A model generated the notes under the pieces. The model did no database searches and was not told where the DNA came from. It saw only the letters and a list, made by a program, of their open reading frames with translations. Positions 17,042-26,305 of a DNA stretch of 64,000 bases are shown here, piece after piece. This DNA comes from Planctomonas psychrotolerans. GTDB lineage: Bacteria; Actinomycetota; Actinomycetes; Actinomycetales; Microbacteriaceae. The DNA is taken from contig NZ_SJEV01000001.1 in assembly GCF_008642235.1 (NCBI RefSeq), positions 2,002,400-2,066,399 on the forward strand. The letters run 5' to 3'. Position 1 is the first letter of the stretch; each line of letters opens with the position of its first letter. The translations under genes and the position numbers were made by a program.

Positions 17042-17478
17042 TGGCGCGCACTTTCGCCCTCGCGGGCCTGCTCCGCCTCCGCCACGTGCAGGAGGACGAG
17101 GCGCAGAGCGTGCTCGCCGCCGCCAACGCCCGGGCGCGGGAGGCCGCCGTGCGGAGCGCCATGGCGCGTGCGCAACTCGAGAACGGGTCCCAGCTCGACG
17201 GCGTGTTCGACTCGTCCGCACTCCTGGCCGTGGCCGCTGCGCGATCCTCGGCTCGCAGCATGCTGGCCGAACTGGACGCCGTGGCGCAGGGGCACCAGGC
17301 CTCCGCCGAACAGGCGCAGGTCGCGTTCTCCGCCGCACGCGCCCGCTCGATCGGCCTCGAGAAGCTCGAGCAGAAGCACAACGCCGTCGTGGCCGAGGAG
17401 GACGTGCGCAGCGAGCAGATCGTGCTCGACGAGATCGCCTCCACCGCCTGGAACCGCGGGCAGGAGGACGATCGATGA
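17041..17478 (+). CDS. fliJ: Flagellar export protein FliJ
   Basis: 145 aa, two long helices with heptad-like Leu/Ala spacing and a SIGLEKLEQKHNAVVAEE turn, as in FliJ. FliJ sits in the FliI ring as a central stalk and carries chaperones. Sequence is poorly conserved in this family, so length, coiled-coil character and position after fliI decide the call. Confidence 0.85.
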   Translation: MARTFALAGLLRLRHVQEDEAQSVLAAANARAREAAVRSAMARAQLENGSQLDGVFDSSALLAVAAARSSARSMLAELDAVAQGHQASAEQAQVAFSAARARSIGLEKLEQKHNAVVAEEDVRSEQIVLDEIASTAWNRGQEDDR

Positions 17479-18224
17479 CGATGACCATGGCCGACACCGT
17501 CGGACGAATCGCGCAGATCCAGAACACGCTCACCCAACTGTCCCGACCGGGCACTCCGACGACTTCTCCCGCCTCGGCCACCGCGTTCGCGGGCACGCTG
17601 GCGAATGCGGCGGCTCCTGTTGCCACCGAGGCGGCGGCGAGTTCCGGCGCGGCGGTCGTTACGGCCGGCGCGTCCGGGTCTTTCGCCGCATCCGGTCCGT
17701 CCGCCACCGCTGGCGTGGCCGCCGTTCCGCGTCTCCCGGGAGCAACGGCCGGCGTGACCGGGCACAGTGTGGTGAGCGGTGCGCAGAAGTACCTGGGCGT
17801 GCCCTACGTGTTCGGAGGCGAGGACGCGAGCGGAATGGATTGCTCCGGACTCGTGCAGCGGGTCTTCGCCGACCTCGGCATCGAGGTGCCCCGACTGGTC
17901 TCGGGCCAGGCGGCGCAGGGCACCGAGGTCGCGTCGCTCACCGACGCGAAGCCGGGCGACCTCCTCGTCACCCACGGCAACACCCACATCGTCATCTACG
18001 CGGGCGACGGCAAGATCATCCACGCACCGCGCCCCGGCAAGGACGTGCGGCTCGTCGACAACTACCTCGGAGACGCCGACATCAAGACCATCCGCCGCAT
18101 CGTCCCGGCCGAGGCCACCGCGGCGGCAGCCGCGTCCGCGCCGAGCGCCATGGGCGCCGCCACCCCGCCGACCGATGTCCTCACGGCCGCACTCCGGTCC
18201 GCTCTCGCAGGAAGCGCCTCATGA
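17475..18224 (+). CDS. NlpC/P60 peptidoglycan hydrolase in the flagellar operon
   Basis: 249 aa. Residues about 1-95 are low-complexity Ala/Thr. Residues about 97-215 form the NlpC/P60 domain: YLGVPYVFGG, catalytic C123 in MDCSGLVQ, H171 in GNTHIVIY, and a following H in IIHAPRPG. The family cuts D-Glu/diamino acid bonds in wall peptides. There is no FlgJ in the cluster, so it probably opens the wall for the rod. No clear signal peptide: the N-terminus begins with flagellar-type helix residues, so export through the flagellar apparatus is possible (inference). Overlaps fliJ and fliK by ATGA. Confidence 0.87.
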   Translation: MTMTMADTVGRIAQIQNTLTQLSRPGTPTTSPASATAFAGTLANAAAPVATEAAASSGAAVVTAGASGSFAASGPSATAGVAAVPRLPGATAGVTGHSVVSGAQKYLGVPYVFGGEDASGMDCSGLVQRVFADLGIEVPRLVSGQAAQGTEVASLTDAKPGDLLVTHGNTHIVIYAGDGKIIHAPRPGKDVRLVDNYLGDADIKTIRRIVPAEATAAAAASAPSAMGAATPPTDVLTAALRSALAGSAS

Positions 18225-19756
18225 CCATGTCCTCGCTTCCGTTGCGCCCGGCTGCGGCGGCCGCGACCCCGACCGCTGCGGCGGCCGGAGCGGTCGCGCT
18301 CGGCGGAGCCCCGTCGGCGGCGAGCGCCGCCGGATTCGGAGCCGCGCTGCGCGAGGCGCTCGGAATCCCCGTCTCCGCTCCACGTCCCGCCGCGGAAGCC
18401 GCTGCCTCTTCCGCCGAGTCGGCTCCGGACGGCGCCGACTCCGGGATCGAGGAACTCGCCGTTCCCGACGCGCTCGTCATCCCGGACTCGCTCGCCGCAT
18501 CGACGGGGGAGTGGTCGACCGGGTCGAGCCCGGCCGACGGCGCGACGCCTGAGGCGGCCGTGGCCCCGACGGATGAGGTGCAGGTCACGTCGAGTGCGGC
18601 GCCGGGCACGGTCCCGCCGGGGGCGGCGGACGGTGCACGGCCGCTCCCCTTCACCGCGGGACTCGCCCGATTCGTCGACCCCACCACCGGAGCCCACGCG
18701 GTCACGGGCGAGGCGCCCATGACCGCGGGTCCCGCCCCCGTCGGAGCGACCGGAACACACACCTCGTCGGACACGCAGGACGGCTCGCCGCACCGGTCCG
18801 CGGCCGTGTCAATGGCGGCATCCGGAAGCGCGCCGACCACCGCGACCGCACCTGTGTTCCCCGTGCCCTCGCCCGCTACGAGACCCGCGAACGCGCTCGC
18901 GACGACACCCGCGGAGGCACCGGCGACCGCACCCGGCACCGCACCGGTGCCCCGGGGTGAGGCGCCCATCCTCGCGGGCAGCACGCCCGCGGGGGTCGCG
19001 ACTGGCGCTGCGGCCACCGGATTCCCGGCCGTCCCCGCCACCATTCCCGCCGCCCCGGCACCGCTCGCGCCGGCCCCGGCAGTCGTCCCGTCCACCGGCG
19101 CCCCGGTCGTCACCGGGACCTCGACGCCGGTCGGTGCGATCCGTGCCGAAGCAACGGAACCGGGTACCTCGGGCAGGAAGGCGGTTCTCGCACCGGGAGC
19201 CGCATCCGCGTCGTCCAGCGCGTCCGCGTTCGCCGCATCGGCGGTGGCGCAGGCCGTCGGAACGGCACCCGTCGCCCCGACGGCGGCGGCCGTGGCCACC
19301 GCCCCGGCACAGCCCGCGGTACCCGTGCCGTTCGCCACGCAGATCGCGCGCCCGGTGTTCACCCTCGCGGCCGCCGGCCCCGGAGAACACACCGTCACCG
19401 TCACCGTCACGCCCGACGCGCTCGGCCCCGTCACCGTCCGCGCGCACCTGGCCGCGGAGTCCATGCGGGTCGAGCTGTTCGCCCCGACCGACCTCGGTCG
19501 CGAGGCGCTCCGCGGCATCCTCGGCGAGCTCCGCAAGGATCTCGTCACGTCGGGGATCACCGCGAGCCTCGACCTGTCCAGCCAGAACGCACCGGCGGAC
19601 GCCCGCGACGCTCGCGACGACGCCCGGCGTCACCGCCTGCCCGACCAGACCGACGGTGGAACCGGAACCGGCGCCCGCTCCGCCCGGCACGCGTCCGACG
19701 AGGCACCGCGGCTGCGCGTGCTCGGCACCCACTCCACCATCGACGTCCTGGCCTAG
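18221..19756 (+). CDS. fliK: Flagellar hook-length control protein FliK
   Basis: 511 aa. About 370 residues of Ala/Pro/Thr-rich, disordered sequence come first. A C-terminal Flg_hook domain follows at about 375-465: TVTVTPDALGPVTVRAHLA, then LRGILGELRKDLVTSGI. The layout (long flexible ruler plus C-terminal switch domain) fits FliK, which measures the hook and flips FlhB specificity. The low-complexity part makes long false open frames on both strands. Overlaps the P60 gene by ATGA. Confidence 0.88.
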   Translation: MTMSSLPLRPAAAAATPTAAAAGAVALGGAPSAASAAGFGAALREALGIPVSAPRPAAEAAASSAESAPDGADSGIEELAVPDALVIPDSLAASTGEWSTGSSPADGATPEAAVAPTDEVQVTSSAAPGTVPPGAADGARPLPFTAGLARFVDPTTGAHAVTGEAPMTAGPAPVGATGTHTSSDTQDGSPHRSAAVSMAASGSAPTTATAPVFPVPSPATRPANALATTPAEAPATAPGTAPVPRGEAPILAGSTPAGVATGAAATGFPAVPATIPAAPAPLAPAPAVVPSTGAPVVTGTSTPVGAIRAEATEPGTSGRKAVLAPGAASASSSASAFAASAVAQAVGTAPVAPTAAAVATAPAQPAVPVPFATQIARPVFTLAAAGPGEHTVTVTVTPDALGPVTVRAHLAAESMRVELFAPTDLGREALRGILGELRKDLVTSGITASLDLSSQNAPADARDARDDARRHRLPDQTDGGTGTGARSARHASDEAPRLRVLGTHSTIDVLA

Positions 19757-19771
19757 AGGAAAGAAGCACCC

Positions 19772-20191
19772 ATGCCCATTGAAGCCGTCACCGCCGCGAG
19801 CCCCGCGTCGAACGCACCCGCGGCGCGCGCGCCCAAGCAGACCATGGACGGCGAGGTCTTCATGTCCCTGCTCGTCTCGCAGCTGCGCAACCAGGATCCG
19901 AGCTCGCCCATGGACACCAACGAGATGATCGCGCAGACGACCCAGCTCGCCATGATGGAGAAGATCAGCCAGCTCACCACCACCAACGAGGAGAACTTCT
20001 CCCTGCAGATGCGGATGGCCGCATCCGCCCTGTTGGGTCAGGAAGTGAGTTTCGCGCGAGCGGACGGCACCTCCGTCACGGGTGTGGCGTCGGCCGTATC
20101 GTTCGCCGGCGCGGTGCCCAAGGTGACTGTCGGGGGAGAGGAGGTCGCCATGGACGCCCTCTCCGGCGTGAGGTCCACCTCCGCCCCGTAG
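19772..20191 (+). CDS. flgD: Flagellar hook cap protein FlgD
   Basis: 139 aa. GEVFMSLLVSQLRNQDPSSP (about 28-47) and TTQLAMMEKISQL (about 56-68) are the conserved N-terminal FlgD motifs. The C-terminal FlgD Ig and Tudor-like regions are largely missing, giving a short form. Good site AGAGGAAAG before the ATG. FlgD scaffolds hook growth; flgE follows after about 100 bases. Confidence 0.92.
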   Translation: MPIEAVTAASPASNAPAARAPKQTMDGEVFMSLLVSQLRNQDPSSPMDTNEMIAQTTQLAMMEKISQLTTTNEENFSLQMRMAASALLGQEVSFARADGTSVTGVASAVSFAGAVPKVTVGGEEVAMDALSGVRSTSAP

Positions 20192-20294
20192 CCCGTACCC
20201 GATCCGCACCGGCACCGTCCGCACGATTCGCACGTCCGCACTCCACGTCTTCCACACCACCTCCTTCTCACCGAACGCTTCCGAAAGGCACACC

Positions 20295-21464
20295 ATGCTC
20301 CGCTCGCTCTACTCCGGCATCTCCGGCCTCCGTTCGCACCAGACCATGCTCGACGTCACCGGCAACAACATCGCCAACGTCAACACCGCGGGCTTCAAGG
20401 CATCCGCGACCCAGTTCCAGGACACGCTGTCGCAGATGACGCAGGGTGCGGGCGGTCCGCAGGCCGGGGTGGGCGGCACCAACCCCGCGCAGATCGGGCT
20501 CGGCGTGCAGGTGGCCGGTATCGCCACCAACTTCGCGCAGGGCTCCACGCAGGCCACCGGCCGGGCCACCGACCTGATGATCTCCGGCGACGGCTTCTTC
20601 CTCACCCAGCAGGGCGGCGAGACCCTCTACACGCGCGCCGGGTCGTTCGACTTCGACGCCTCCGGGCGCCTCGTCACGCCCGAGGGCGGCATCGTGCAGG
20701 GCTGGGCCGCGACCAACGGTGTGGTCGCCGAGGGCGGCGCAGTGGGCGACATCCGCCTTCCCGAGGGAAGCATTTCCGCGGCCGTGCCCACCTCCTCGGC
20801 GCGGGTGGTGGGCAACCTGCCCACCGACGCCGCGGTGGGTGCCGAGATCGTTCGCGATGTGGTGGTATTCGACCCGGCGGGCGCCACCCGCACGCTCAAC
20901 CTCACCTTCACACGCACGGCGGGCGGGTGGAACGCCGCCGGTGCCGACGGCGCAGGCGCCACCGGCACCTCCGCCATGACCTTCACCAATGGGCAGCTCA
21001 CGGGCGGTGGCACCCTCGCCGTCGGCGGTGTGGCCGTCGACCTCAGCGCGGTCACGGGCTTCGCCAAGCTCGCCACGGTGAGTATCGCGGAACAGGACGG
21101 GCGCAGCGCGGGCACCTTCACCGGCTTCACCCTCAGCGGTGACGGAACGCTGATCGGATCGTTCAGCAACGGCGCATCCGAGGCCATCGGCCGCATCGTG
21201 CTCGGGACCTTCGTGAACCCGGCCGGACTCGAGAAGGCCGGCGGGTCCAGCTACCGCGCCACCTTCAACTCCGGCGCCGCCGACATCGGCGCGCCCGGAA
21301 CGGGACGCGGCACCGTGACGAGCGGAAGCCTCGAGATGTCGAACGTCGACCTCTCGCAGGAGTTCACCAACCTCATCGTGGCCCAGCGCGGCTTCCAGGC
21401 CAACGCCCGCATCATCACCACGTCCGACGAGGTGCTGCAGGAGCTCACCAACCTGAAGCGATAG
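20295..21464 (+). CDS. flgE: Flagellar hook protein FlgE
   Basis: 389 aa. N-terminus MLRSLYSGISGLRSHQTMLD, rod/hook signature NNIANVNTAGFKASAT. The central hook domain has QTQ-like repeats. The C-terminus EFTNLIVAQRGFQANARIIT and LQELTNLKR is the D0 helix. Last gene of the first plus-strand flagellar operon. A hairpin terminator lies 17 bases downstream. flgF and flgG do not follow, unlike in many other bacteria. Confidence 0.95.
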   Translation: MLRSLYSGISGLRSHQTMLDVTGNNIANVNTAGFKASATQFQDTLSQMTQGAGGPQAGVGGTNPAQIGLGVQVAGIATNFAQGSTQATGRATDLMISGDGFFLTQQGGETLYTRAGSFDFDASGRLVTPEGGIVQGWAATNGVVAEGGAVGDIRLPEGSISAAVPTSSARVVGNLPTDAAVGAEIVRDVVVFDPAGATRTLNLTFTRTAGGWNAAGADGAGATGTSAMTFTNGQLTGGGTLAVGGVAVDLSAVTGFAKLATVSIAEQDGRSAGTFTGFTLSGDGTLIGSFSNGASEAIGRIVLGTFVNPAGLEKAGGSSYRATFNSGAADIGAPGTGRGTVTSGSLEMSNVDLSQEFTNLIVAQRGFQANARIITTSDEVLQELTNLKR

Positions 21465-21481
21465 CACCCGCCTGAACGGGA

Positions 21482-21510
21482 AAGGGCCCCGGGTCGTCCC
21501 CGGGGCCCTT
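21482..21510. terminator. Terminator between flgE and the opposing glycosyltransferase gene
   Basis: Perfect 12-bp stem AAGGGCCCCGGG (21482-21493) with 21499-21510 and a 5-nt loop. The genes on both sides converge, so it could serve both. The T-run on either strand is poor, which lowers confidence. Confidence 0.7.
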
Positions 21511-21554
21511 CGTCGCGTGCAGCGGTGCGGCGTTCGGCACCGCAGAGCGGGACC

Positions 21555-22526
21555 CTAGGCGGCCGGCTGCTTCGCCGCGGAGGTCGCAGGCCGACGATAC
21601 TCCCCGCTGATGTAGCCGTACGCGCCGAGCAGCATTCCCGCGGCGTTGACGATCTCGACCGTGGCACGGGCACGAGCGCCCACGTCCCGACGCAGCGCGC
21701 CCAGCACGACCCGCACACTGCCACGAATGACCATGACGGCCGCGCGGGCGGTCAGTTCGGCCCGCTTGATGCCGCGGCGCAGGGGCGAGCCCGCCAGGTC
21801 GAGGGCGACCCGGCTCCAGGTGTTGCTGGTGCGCAGGCGGCGCTTCACGACCCAGGAGCGGGTGGCACGGCTCGCCGGCACGTACTCGACGACCTGGGCC
21901 TCCGCGCACCACCGCACTGTTCCGCCGGACGCGATGAGTCCGTGGATGAGCCGAGTGTCCTCGCCACCGGTCAACCCGAACCGTTCATCGAACCGGAGCC
22001 CCCGGCCGCGTAGATCGTTCAGGTCGAGCAGCAGATTGTTCGACGAGGCGCCCGCGAGCACCGTGCCGGTCGGTCTTACGGCCGGCTCGAACACACCGCT
22101 GGAGCGCACCCACTCGGTCGGCGTGCTGTCGAACTTCGAGACGACCGGACCGGAGACCGCGGAGCAGCGCCACCGGCGCCAGCCGTCGACGTGGCTGGCG
22201 AGCCAGCCGGGCAGCGGACTCTCGTCGTCGTCGATGAAGACGAGGAGGTCGTCCGCCGCGGACTCGTCGAGGGCGCGATTGCGGGCCGCGGCGATGCCGG
22301 GGGTCCGCTCGTTGGCGTAGCGCACGCCGCGGGAGCCCCAGCCCTCCACGTACTCGGCGGCGCTGCCGTCGGGATCGTTGTCCACGACCAGCACGGTCGC
22401 GGGCGGAACGAGCGCCTCCGCCTGCTCCACCAGCTGAGGCAGGATGCGGCGGATGCCCTCCGGACGCCGGAACGTGAGAACCGCGACGACGACGCTCACG
22501 GGATCCGGGTGATTCGTCGTGGTCAT
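21555..22526 (-). CDS. Family 2 glycosyltransferase
   Basis: 323 aa. GT-A fold: VVVAVLTFRRPEGI at the N-terminus, VDNDPDGS, then FIDDDESP at about 97-104 (the DxD nucleotide-sugar site), and LTGGEDTRLI near 190, a typical acceptor-side motif. No membrane anchor is evident except a weakly hydrophobic stretch near 260-275. The acceptor sugar is unknown. It is followed on the minus strand by nothing related. The kinase-like gene 24 bases upstream is probably co-transcribed, suggesting a surface-glycan role. Confidence 0.88.
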   Translation of the reverse strand: MTTTNHPDPVSVVVAVLTFRRPEGIRRILPQLVEQAEALVPPATVLVVDNDPDGSAAEYVEGWGSRGVRYANERTPGIAAARNRALDESAADDLLVFIDDDESPLPGWLASHVDGWRRWRCSAVSGPVVSKFDSTPTEWVRSSGVFEPAVRPTGTVLAGASSNNLLLDLNDLRGRGLRFDERFGLTGGEDTRLIHGLIASGGTVRWCAEAQVVEYVPASRATRSWVVKRRLRTSNTWSRVALDLAGSPLRRGIKRAELTARAAVMVIRGSVRVVLGALRRDVGARARATVEIVNAAGMLLGAYGYISGEYRRPATSAAKQPAA

Positions 22527-22550
22527 GTCGGGGTCCCTCGGTGTCGGCGT

Positions 22551-23612
22551 TCAGGCATGGTGGGAAGAGGCGGGCGGGTCGACCGGCGGCCAGAGCCTCT
22601 GCACGGTCTGGCCGAATCGGCCACCGTGGCGGGTGGCGTGCCGATCGGCGGCGATCAGCGCCGTGGCAGCCAGATACAGGTCGAGGTGAGCCGGCTCCGC
22701 GGCCGTTCCTGCGGACTGGGCGAGGCGACGAAGGTCGTCGTCGAAGGCGCCGTTCACCGCGTCGGGACGGAGGTCGGGGTCGCTCAACAGCAGGCAGGCG
22801 GCATCGTAGAAGAACGGCAGGTCGTCGGCGTCCTCGAAGTCGATGAGCGACCAGTCCGCCTCGCCCTCGACGAGAATGTTCAGACCGGTGAGGTCGCCGT
22901 GCGCCGGGATGAGCGGCCAGGTCGCTGCCGCCGCGGCGAGCGCTGGGCGCAGCTCTGGCAGCCGTGAAGCGACGTGCTCCGGGAGCCCCTCGGCGCGGTC
23001 GGCGGCTGCCAGTGCCGAGGCGACGACCGCCGTCGCACTCGCGGAACTGTTCTGTTCGACGAGGAATGAGGCCTTGGCCATGAAGTCGCGGGCGATGGCC
23101 CTCTTACGACCGGGCGCCAGGGACTCGAAGGCAACCCCGGCTGCGAGGTCCTCGGTGAGGCGCAGCCGGTCCGCACTCAATTCAGCCGCCGGCGCCGGTA
23201 GGTACTCGGAAAGGAACCGGCGTCGCTCCGCGTAGTCGGCGGGGTATGGTTCCTCGGCGACGTGGACGACGCGCTTCCGGGCGTCGTCGAACAGGATCAG
23301 CCCACCGGCCTTCGTGGCGAGGGCGCGGCTCGCGCCGCCGGCGCCCCGGACGCGGAAGATCATGGGCGGCGCGACGGCCACCGCGACGGTCAGCAGGAGG
23401 ACCTTGGCGCGGCCGCCCTTCAGGCGGGTCCAGCGGCCCGCCTCGGGGGAGGAGCGCATGCCGCGCGTCACCCGCGCCGCCGAGCCGATTCGCGTCGCGA
23501 CCCAGAGGCCTGGTTCGACCGATGCACCATTCGCGCGGATCCCGGTCACGATCGTTTCCTTGCTGCGGGACGACAACCCGATGAGGTCCACGAGACCCCG
23601 GAGCGAGCTCAT
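22551..23612 (-). CDS. Phosphotransferase-family (APH-like kinase fold) protein
   Basis: 353 aa. The kinase core shows HGDLTGLNILVEG (the Brenner-type HxDxxxxN) near 245-255 and DFEDADDLPFF (DxD metal motif) near 262. The N-terminal part is less conserved. The fold covers antibiotic, choline and sugar kinases, so a specific substrate cannot be given. With the glycosyltransferase next to it, phosphorylation of a surface sugar is a reasonable guess. It is upstream in the same apparent operon (24-bp gap). Confidence 0.75.
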   Translation of the reverse strand: MSSLRGLVDLIGLSSRSKETIVTGIRANGASVEPGLWVATRIGSAARVTRGMRSSPEAGRWTRLKGGRAKVLLLTVAVAVAPPMIFRVRGAGGASRALATKAGGLILFDDARKRVVHVAEEPYPADYAERRRFLSEYLPAPAAELSADRLRLTEDLAAGVAFESLAPGRKRAIARDFMAKASFLVEQNSSASATAVVASALAAADRAEGLPEHVASRLPELRPALAAAAATWPLIPAHGDLTGLNILVEGEADWSLIDFEDADDLPFFYDAACLLLSDPDLRPDAVNGAFDDDLRRLAQSAGTAAEPAHLDLYLAATALIAADRHATRHGGRFGQTVQRLWPPVDPPASSHHA

Positions 23613-23928
23613 CGCCCTCCTTCCGCGGGAATCGAATCAGAGTTCCGAACACTACCAGCCGGATCGCGTCGTCCCGCGGCGGTGGTGTCCCGGCGCGTTC
23701 CCCGATCCGGATCATGGCACCTAGCGGGGCGTCATGCGATACCGCCGATCATTTCTTCGGCGACCGATATACGGTTGATCGGTAGGGAAATTCGGGGCGG
23801 CTATGTCACGGGCGAGACTCTTCGGCTCGGGCTGCTCCTGACTTGGGCTGTCGTTGATCGTCCTTCGCAGACGGCACCACGTCGATGAACACCCGACGTG
23901 GTTGTCGCCCCGTGAAAGGAATGCCCGA
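23613..23928. other. Divergent intergenic region before the aquaporin gene
   Basis: 316 bases without a convincing gene. It is less GC-rich in the middle (23750-23800) and contains GATATACGG and TTGATCGGTAGGG, which may hold promoters for the outward-reading genes. The CCGATAT at 23764 lacks the flagellar-type -35 at the right distance. AAAGGA at 23915-23920 is the aquaporin ribosome binding site. Confidence 0.45.
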
Positions 23929-24735
23929 ATGAACGACCCTCGCCCGGAACCCCGTGTCGACCGCACTCGACTGAAACATACGCCGCCCGATACGCCGAAG
24001 GGGCCCTCCTCCGTCGCGGTCCTGCTCGCGGAGTTCTTCGGGACCTTCCTGCTCGTGCTCGGCGGTGTCGGTGCGGCCCTTTTCGCCGCGGACTTCGGAA
24101 CCGGCACCAGCGGGACGTCGCTCGGGATCGGCTTCGTCGGCGTATCGCTGGCGTTCGGGCTCGCCGTCATGGCGGCCGCCTACGCGTTCGGTCCGATCTC
24201 CGGCGGGCATTTCAACCCGGCTGTGACGCTGGGTCTCGCTGCTGCAGGACGATTCCCGTGGCGGGATTCCCTCGGCTACATCGTCGCCCAGATGCTCGGC
24301 GGCGCCGTCGCCACCAGCATGATCGCGCTCATCGGGTCGTCCCGCGACGGGTGGGTGCAGGCGGCTCAGGACGGTGGCTTCGCCAGCAACGGCTGGGGAG
24401 AACTCTCGCCGGGAGGGTTCGGCATCCTCGGCGCCATCGTCGTGGAGCTGCTGTTCACCGCGCTGTTCCTTCTCGTGATCCTGGGGGTCACGCATCCCAC
24501 CCGAGGCAACCCGGCGTTCGCAGGACTCGCGATCGGACTCACGCTGACCCTCATCCACCTCGTCACCATCCCCGTCGACAACACGTCGGTCAATCCCGCC
24601 CGGTCTCTCGCCGCGGCGATCTACGGCGGAACCGACTCGCTCGGCCAACTGTGGGTGTTTCTCGTGTTCCCGATCGTCGGCGCGATGGTCGCCGGCTTCG
24701 CCTACCGGGGAATGTTCGACGGCACGAAGAAGTGA
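23929..24735 (+). CDS. Aquaporin (AqpZ-like, MIP family)
   Basis: 268 aa with six hydrophobic segments after a 28-residue polar N-terminus. Two NPA boxes: NPAV at 96-99 and NPAR at 222-225. FxxGxHFNPAVT and SVNPARSL are MIP signatures. The His-bearing region is of the water-channel type rather than the glycerol type, so a water channel is likely. Start: ATG after AAAGGA. The convergent oxidoreductase gene ends 37 bases downstream, and an imperfect hairpin lies between (24736-24790). Confidence 0.92.
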   Translation: MNDPRPEPRVDRTRLKHTPPDTPKGPSSVAVLLAEFFGTFLLVLGGVGAALFAADFGTGTSGTSLGIGFVGVSLAFGLAVMAAAYAFGPISGGHFNPAVTLGLAAAGRFPWRDSLGYIVAQMLGGAVATSMIALIGSSRDGWVQAAQDGGFASNGWGELSPGGFGILGAIVVELLFTALFLLVILGVTHPTRGNPAFAGLAIGLTLTLIHLVTIPVDNTSVNPARSLAAAIYGGTDSLGQLWVFLVFPIVGAMVAGFAYRGMFDGTKK

Positions 24736-24771
24736 GAACTCCGAGCTGACGACGGGGGCGCTACCCCTGCG

Positions 24772-26220
24772 TCACTCGAGTTCTGCATCGCGCGGAGGCT
24801 CCGCGAGGAGCGCCCGCGCCGCCATCCCGATCACGGCACCGTAGGTGGGATAGGCGAAGCGCACGTTGGCGAGGGTCGCGACGTCGACCCCGGCGGCCAT
24901 CGCCGTGGTGACGGAGGAGATCACCTCGCCCGCGGTCTCGCCGACCGCGTGGGCGCCGAGGATCAGTTCGCGGCGACGATCGGCGATGAGCTTCAGGAAG
25001 CCGCGCTCGCGATCGTCGATCACCGCACGGTCCAGGCTGTCGAAGGGCACCGTCACGACCACGCAGTCCATGTCGCGGTCGCGTGCCTCCGCCTCGCTCA
25101 GCCCGACACCGGCGTAGTCGGGATCGGTGAAGCCACCCGCGGGAAGCAGGTGGTGCGGGGTGCGCCGGTTCGCGCCGAGCACCGCGTTCTCCGCGGCCGC
25201 CTCGCCCTCGAACTGCGCCGCCTGCACGAGCATGTCCCGCCCGTTCGCGTCTCCGACGGCGAAGATGTGCGGCACGACCGTGCGGAAGTACTGGTCGACC
25301 GGGATCGCCGAGCGCTCGACCTCGATGCCGGCCCTGTCGAGGCCGAGGTCGCCGACATCCGCCGGCCACCCGGTGGCCATGATCACGGCATCCACGTCAA
25401 GGGACTCCGCGGTGTCGTCGGCGCGCCAGCGCAGCGTGATCGAGCCGTCGGTTGCGCGGCTCAGCTCCTCCACGGTCTCGATGCCGGTGCGTACGTCCAC
25501 CCCCTGGTCGCGGAACGCGGCGGTCACGTGCTCCGAGATCGACGCGTCCGAGGCCATCAGGACCCGGGGGGCGACGTCGAGCAGCGTCACTTCCGACCCG
25601 AAGGCGTTGAAGACGGTGACCAGCTGTGCGCCGGTGTTGCCCGCACCGATCACCGCCACCCGACGGGGGAGCTCGACCAGGGTGAGCACGTCCTCCGGAA
25701 CGGTCGCGAGCTCCGCCCCCGGCACGGGCAGACGGCGGGAGTGCCCCCCGACGCAGACGAGGATCGATTCGGCGGTGATGCGCCGTCCACTGTCGAGCAC
25801 GAGGGTCGAATCGTTCTCGAATCGGGCCCGGCCCTCCTGGATCAGCTCGACCCCGGCCGCGGCGAATCGTTCGGCCTCCCGCTTGATGGACCGCACCCGG
25901 TCCACCCGGTCATTCACCCGCGCGACGGTGGCGGCCCAGTCGATCGACGGTCGGCCGACGAGGATGCCGTAGTTCCCCGCAGCGCGCGTCTCCCGCACCA
26001 GGCGGGCCGCCTTCGCGAGCACTCGCGTGGGCACGCATCCGGTGTTGACGCAGGTTCCTCCCACACGACCCGCCTCCAGCACGACCACCGAGGCTCCGAG
26101 TTCGGCGGCCCGCAAAGCGGCGGCGGTTCCGGCGGGTCCGGCACCGATCACCGCGACGTCGTAGCGATCCGCGTGGTCGAAGCGTTCGGTGTTCTCGGAG
26201 CGGTCGGAGTGTTCTGGCAT
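24772..26220 (-). CDS. FAD-dependent pyridine nucleotide-disulfide oxidoreductase
   Basis: 482 aa. FAD site GAGPAG (26-31), redox motif GGTCVNTGC with C57 and C62, a second Rossmann GAGNTG near 193, and a second FAD motif HIFAVGDANG. It belongs to the lipoamide dehydrogenase/mercuric reductase superfamily. The C-terminal His-Glu dyad of lipoamide dehydrogenase is replaced by RFAYPTYGAVIG, and the second Cys pair of MerA is missing. So it probably reduces another electron acceptor. Start: ATG after GGAGGAC; upstream in-frame sequence lacks support. Confidence 0.85.
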   Translation of the reverse strand: MPEHSDRSENTERFDHADRYDVAVIGAGPAGTAAALRAAELGASVVVLEAGRVGGTCVNTGCVPTRVLAKAARLVRETRAAGNYGILVGRPSIDWAATVARVNDRVDRVRSIKREAERFAAAGVELIQEGRARFENDSTLVLDSGRRITAESILVCVGGHSRRLPVPGAELATVPEDVLTLVELPRRVAVIGAGNTGAQLVTVFNAFGSEVTLLDVAPRVLMASDASISEHVTAAFRDQGVDVRTGIETVEELSRATDGSITLRWRADDTAESLDVDAVIMATGWPADVGDLGLDRAGIEVERSAIPVDQYFRTVVPHIFAVGDANGRDMLVQAAQFEGEAAAENAVLGANRRTPHHLLPAGGFTDPDYAGVGLSEAEARDRDMDCVVVTVPFDSLDRAVIDDRERGFLKLIADRRRELILGAHAVGETAGEVISSVTTAMAAGVDVATLANVRFAYPTYGAVIGMAARALLAEPPRDAELE

Positions 26221-26305
26221 GGAGTCCTCCAGGGAAAGGGGTGGGCGCGCCTCCCAGCTTGGTCTCTTCCGTCGTCCGGTGTACCGCATCCGCCAAGCTG
26301 GGAGT

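Noticed and set aside
17168-18220. Long open frame running from inside fliJ into fliK
   Set aside because: It is the shadow frame of fliJ and the P60 gene; Arg/Pro-rich translation typical of off-frame high-GC DNA.
18809-20296. Minus-strand 495-codon frame opposite fliK
   Set aside because: Gly/Arg-rich antisense frame caused by codon bias, without start signals.
23761-23770. CCGATAT as a sixth sigma-28-type -10
   Set aside because: The bases at the fixed 16-base distance are GCCG, not TTAC or TAAC, and no flagellar gene follows.
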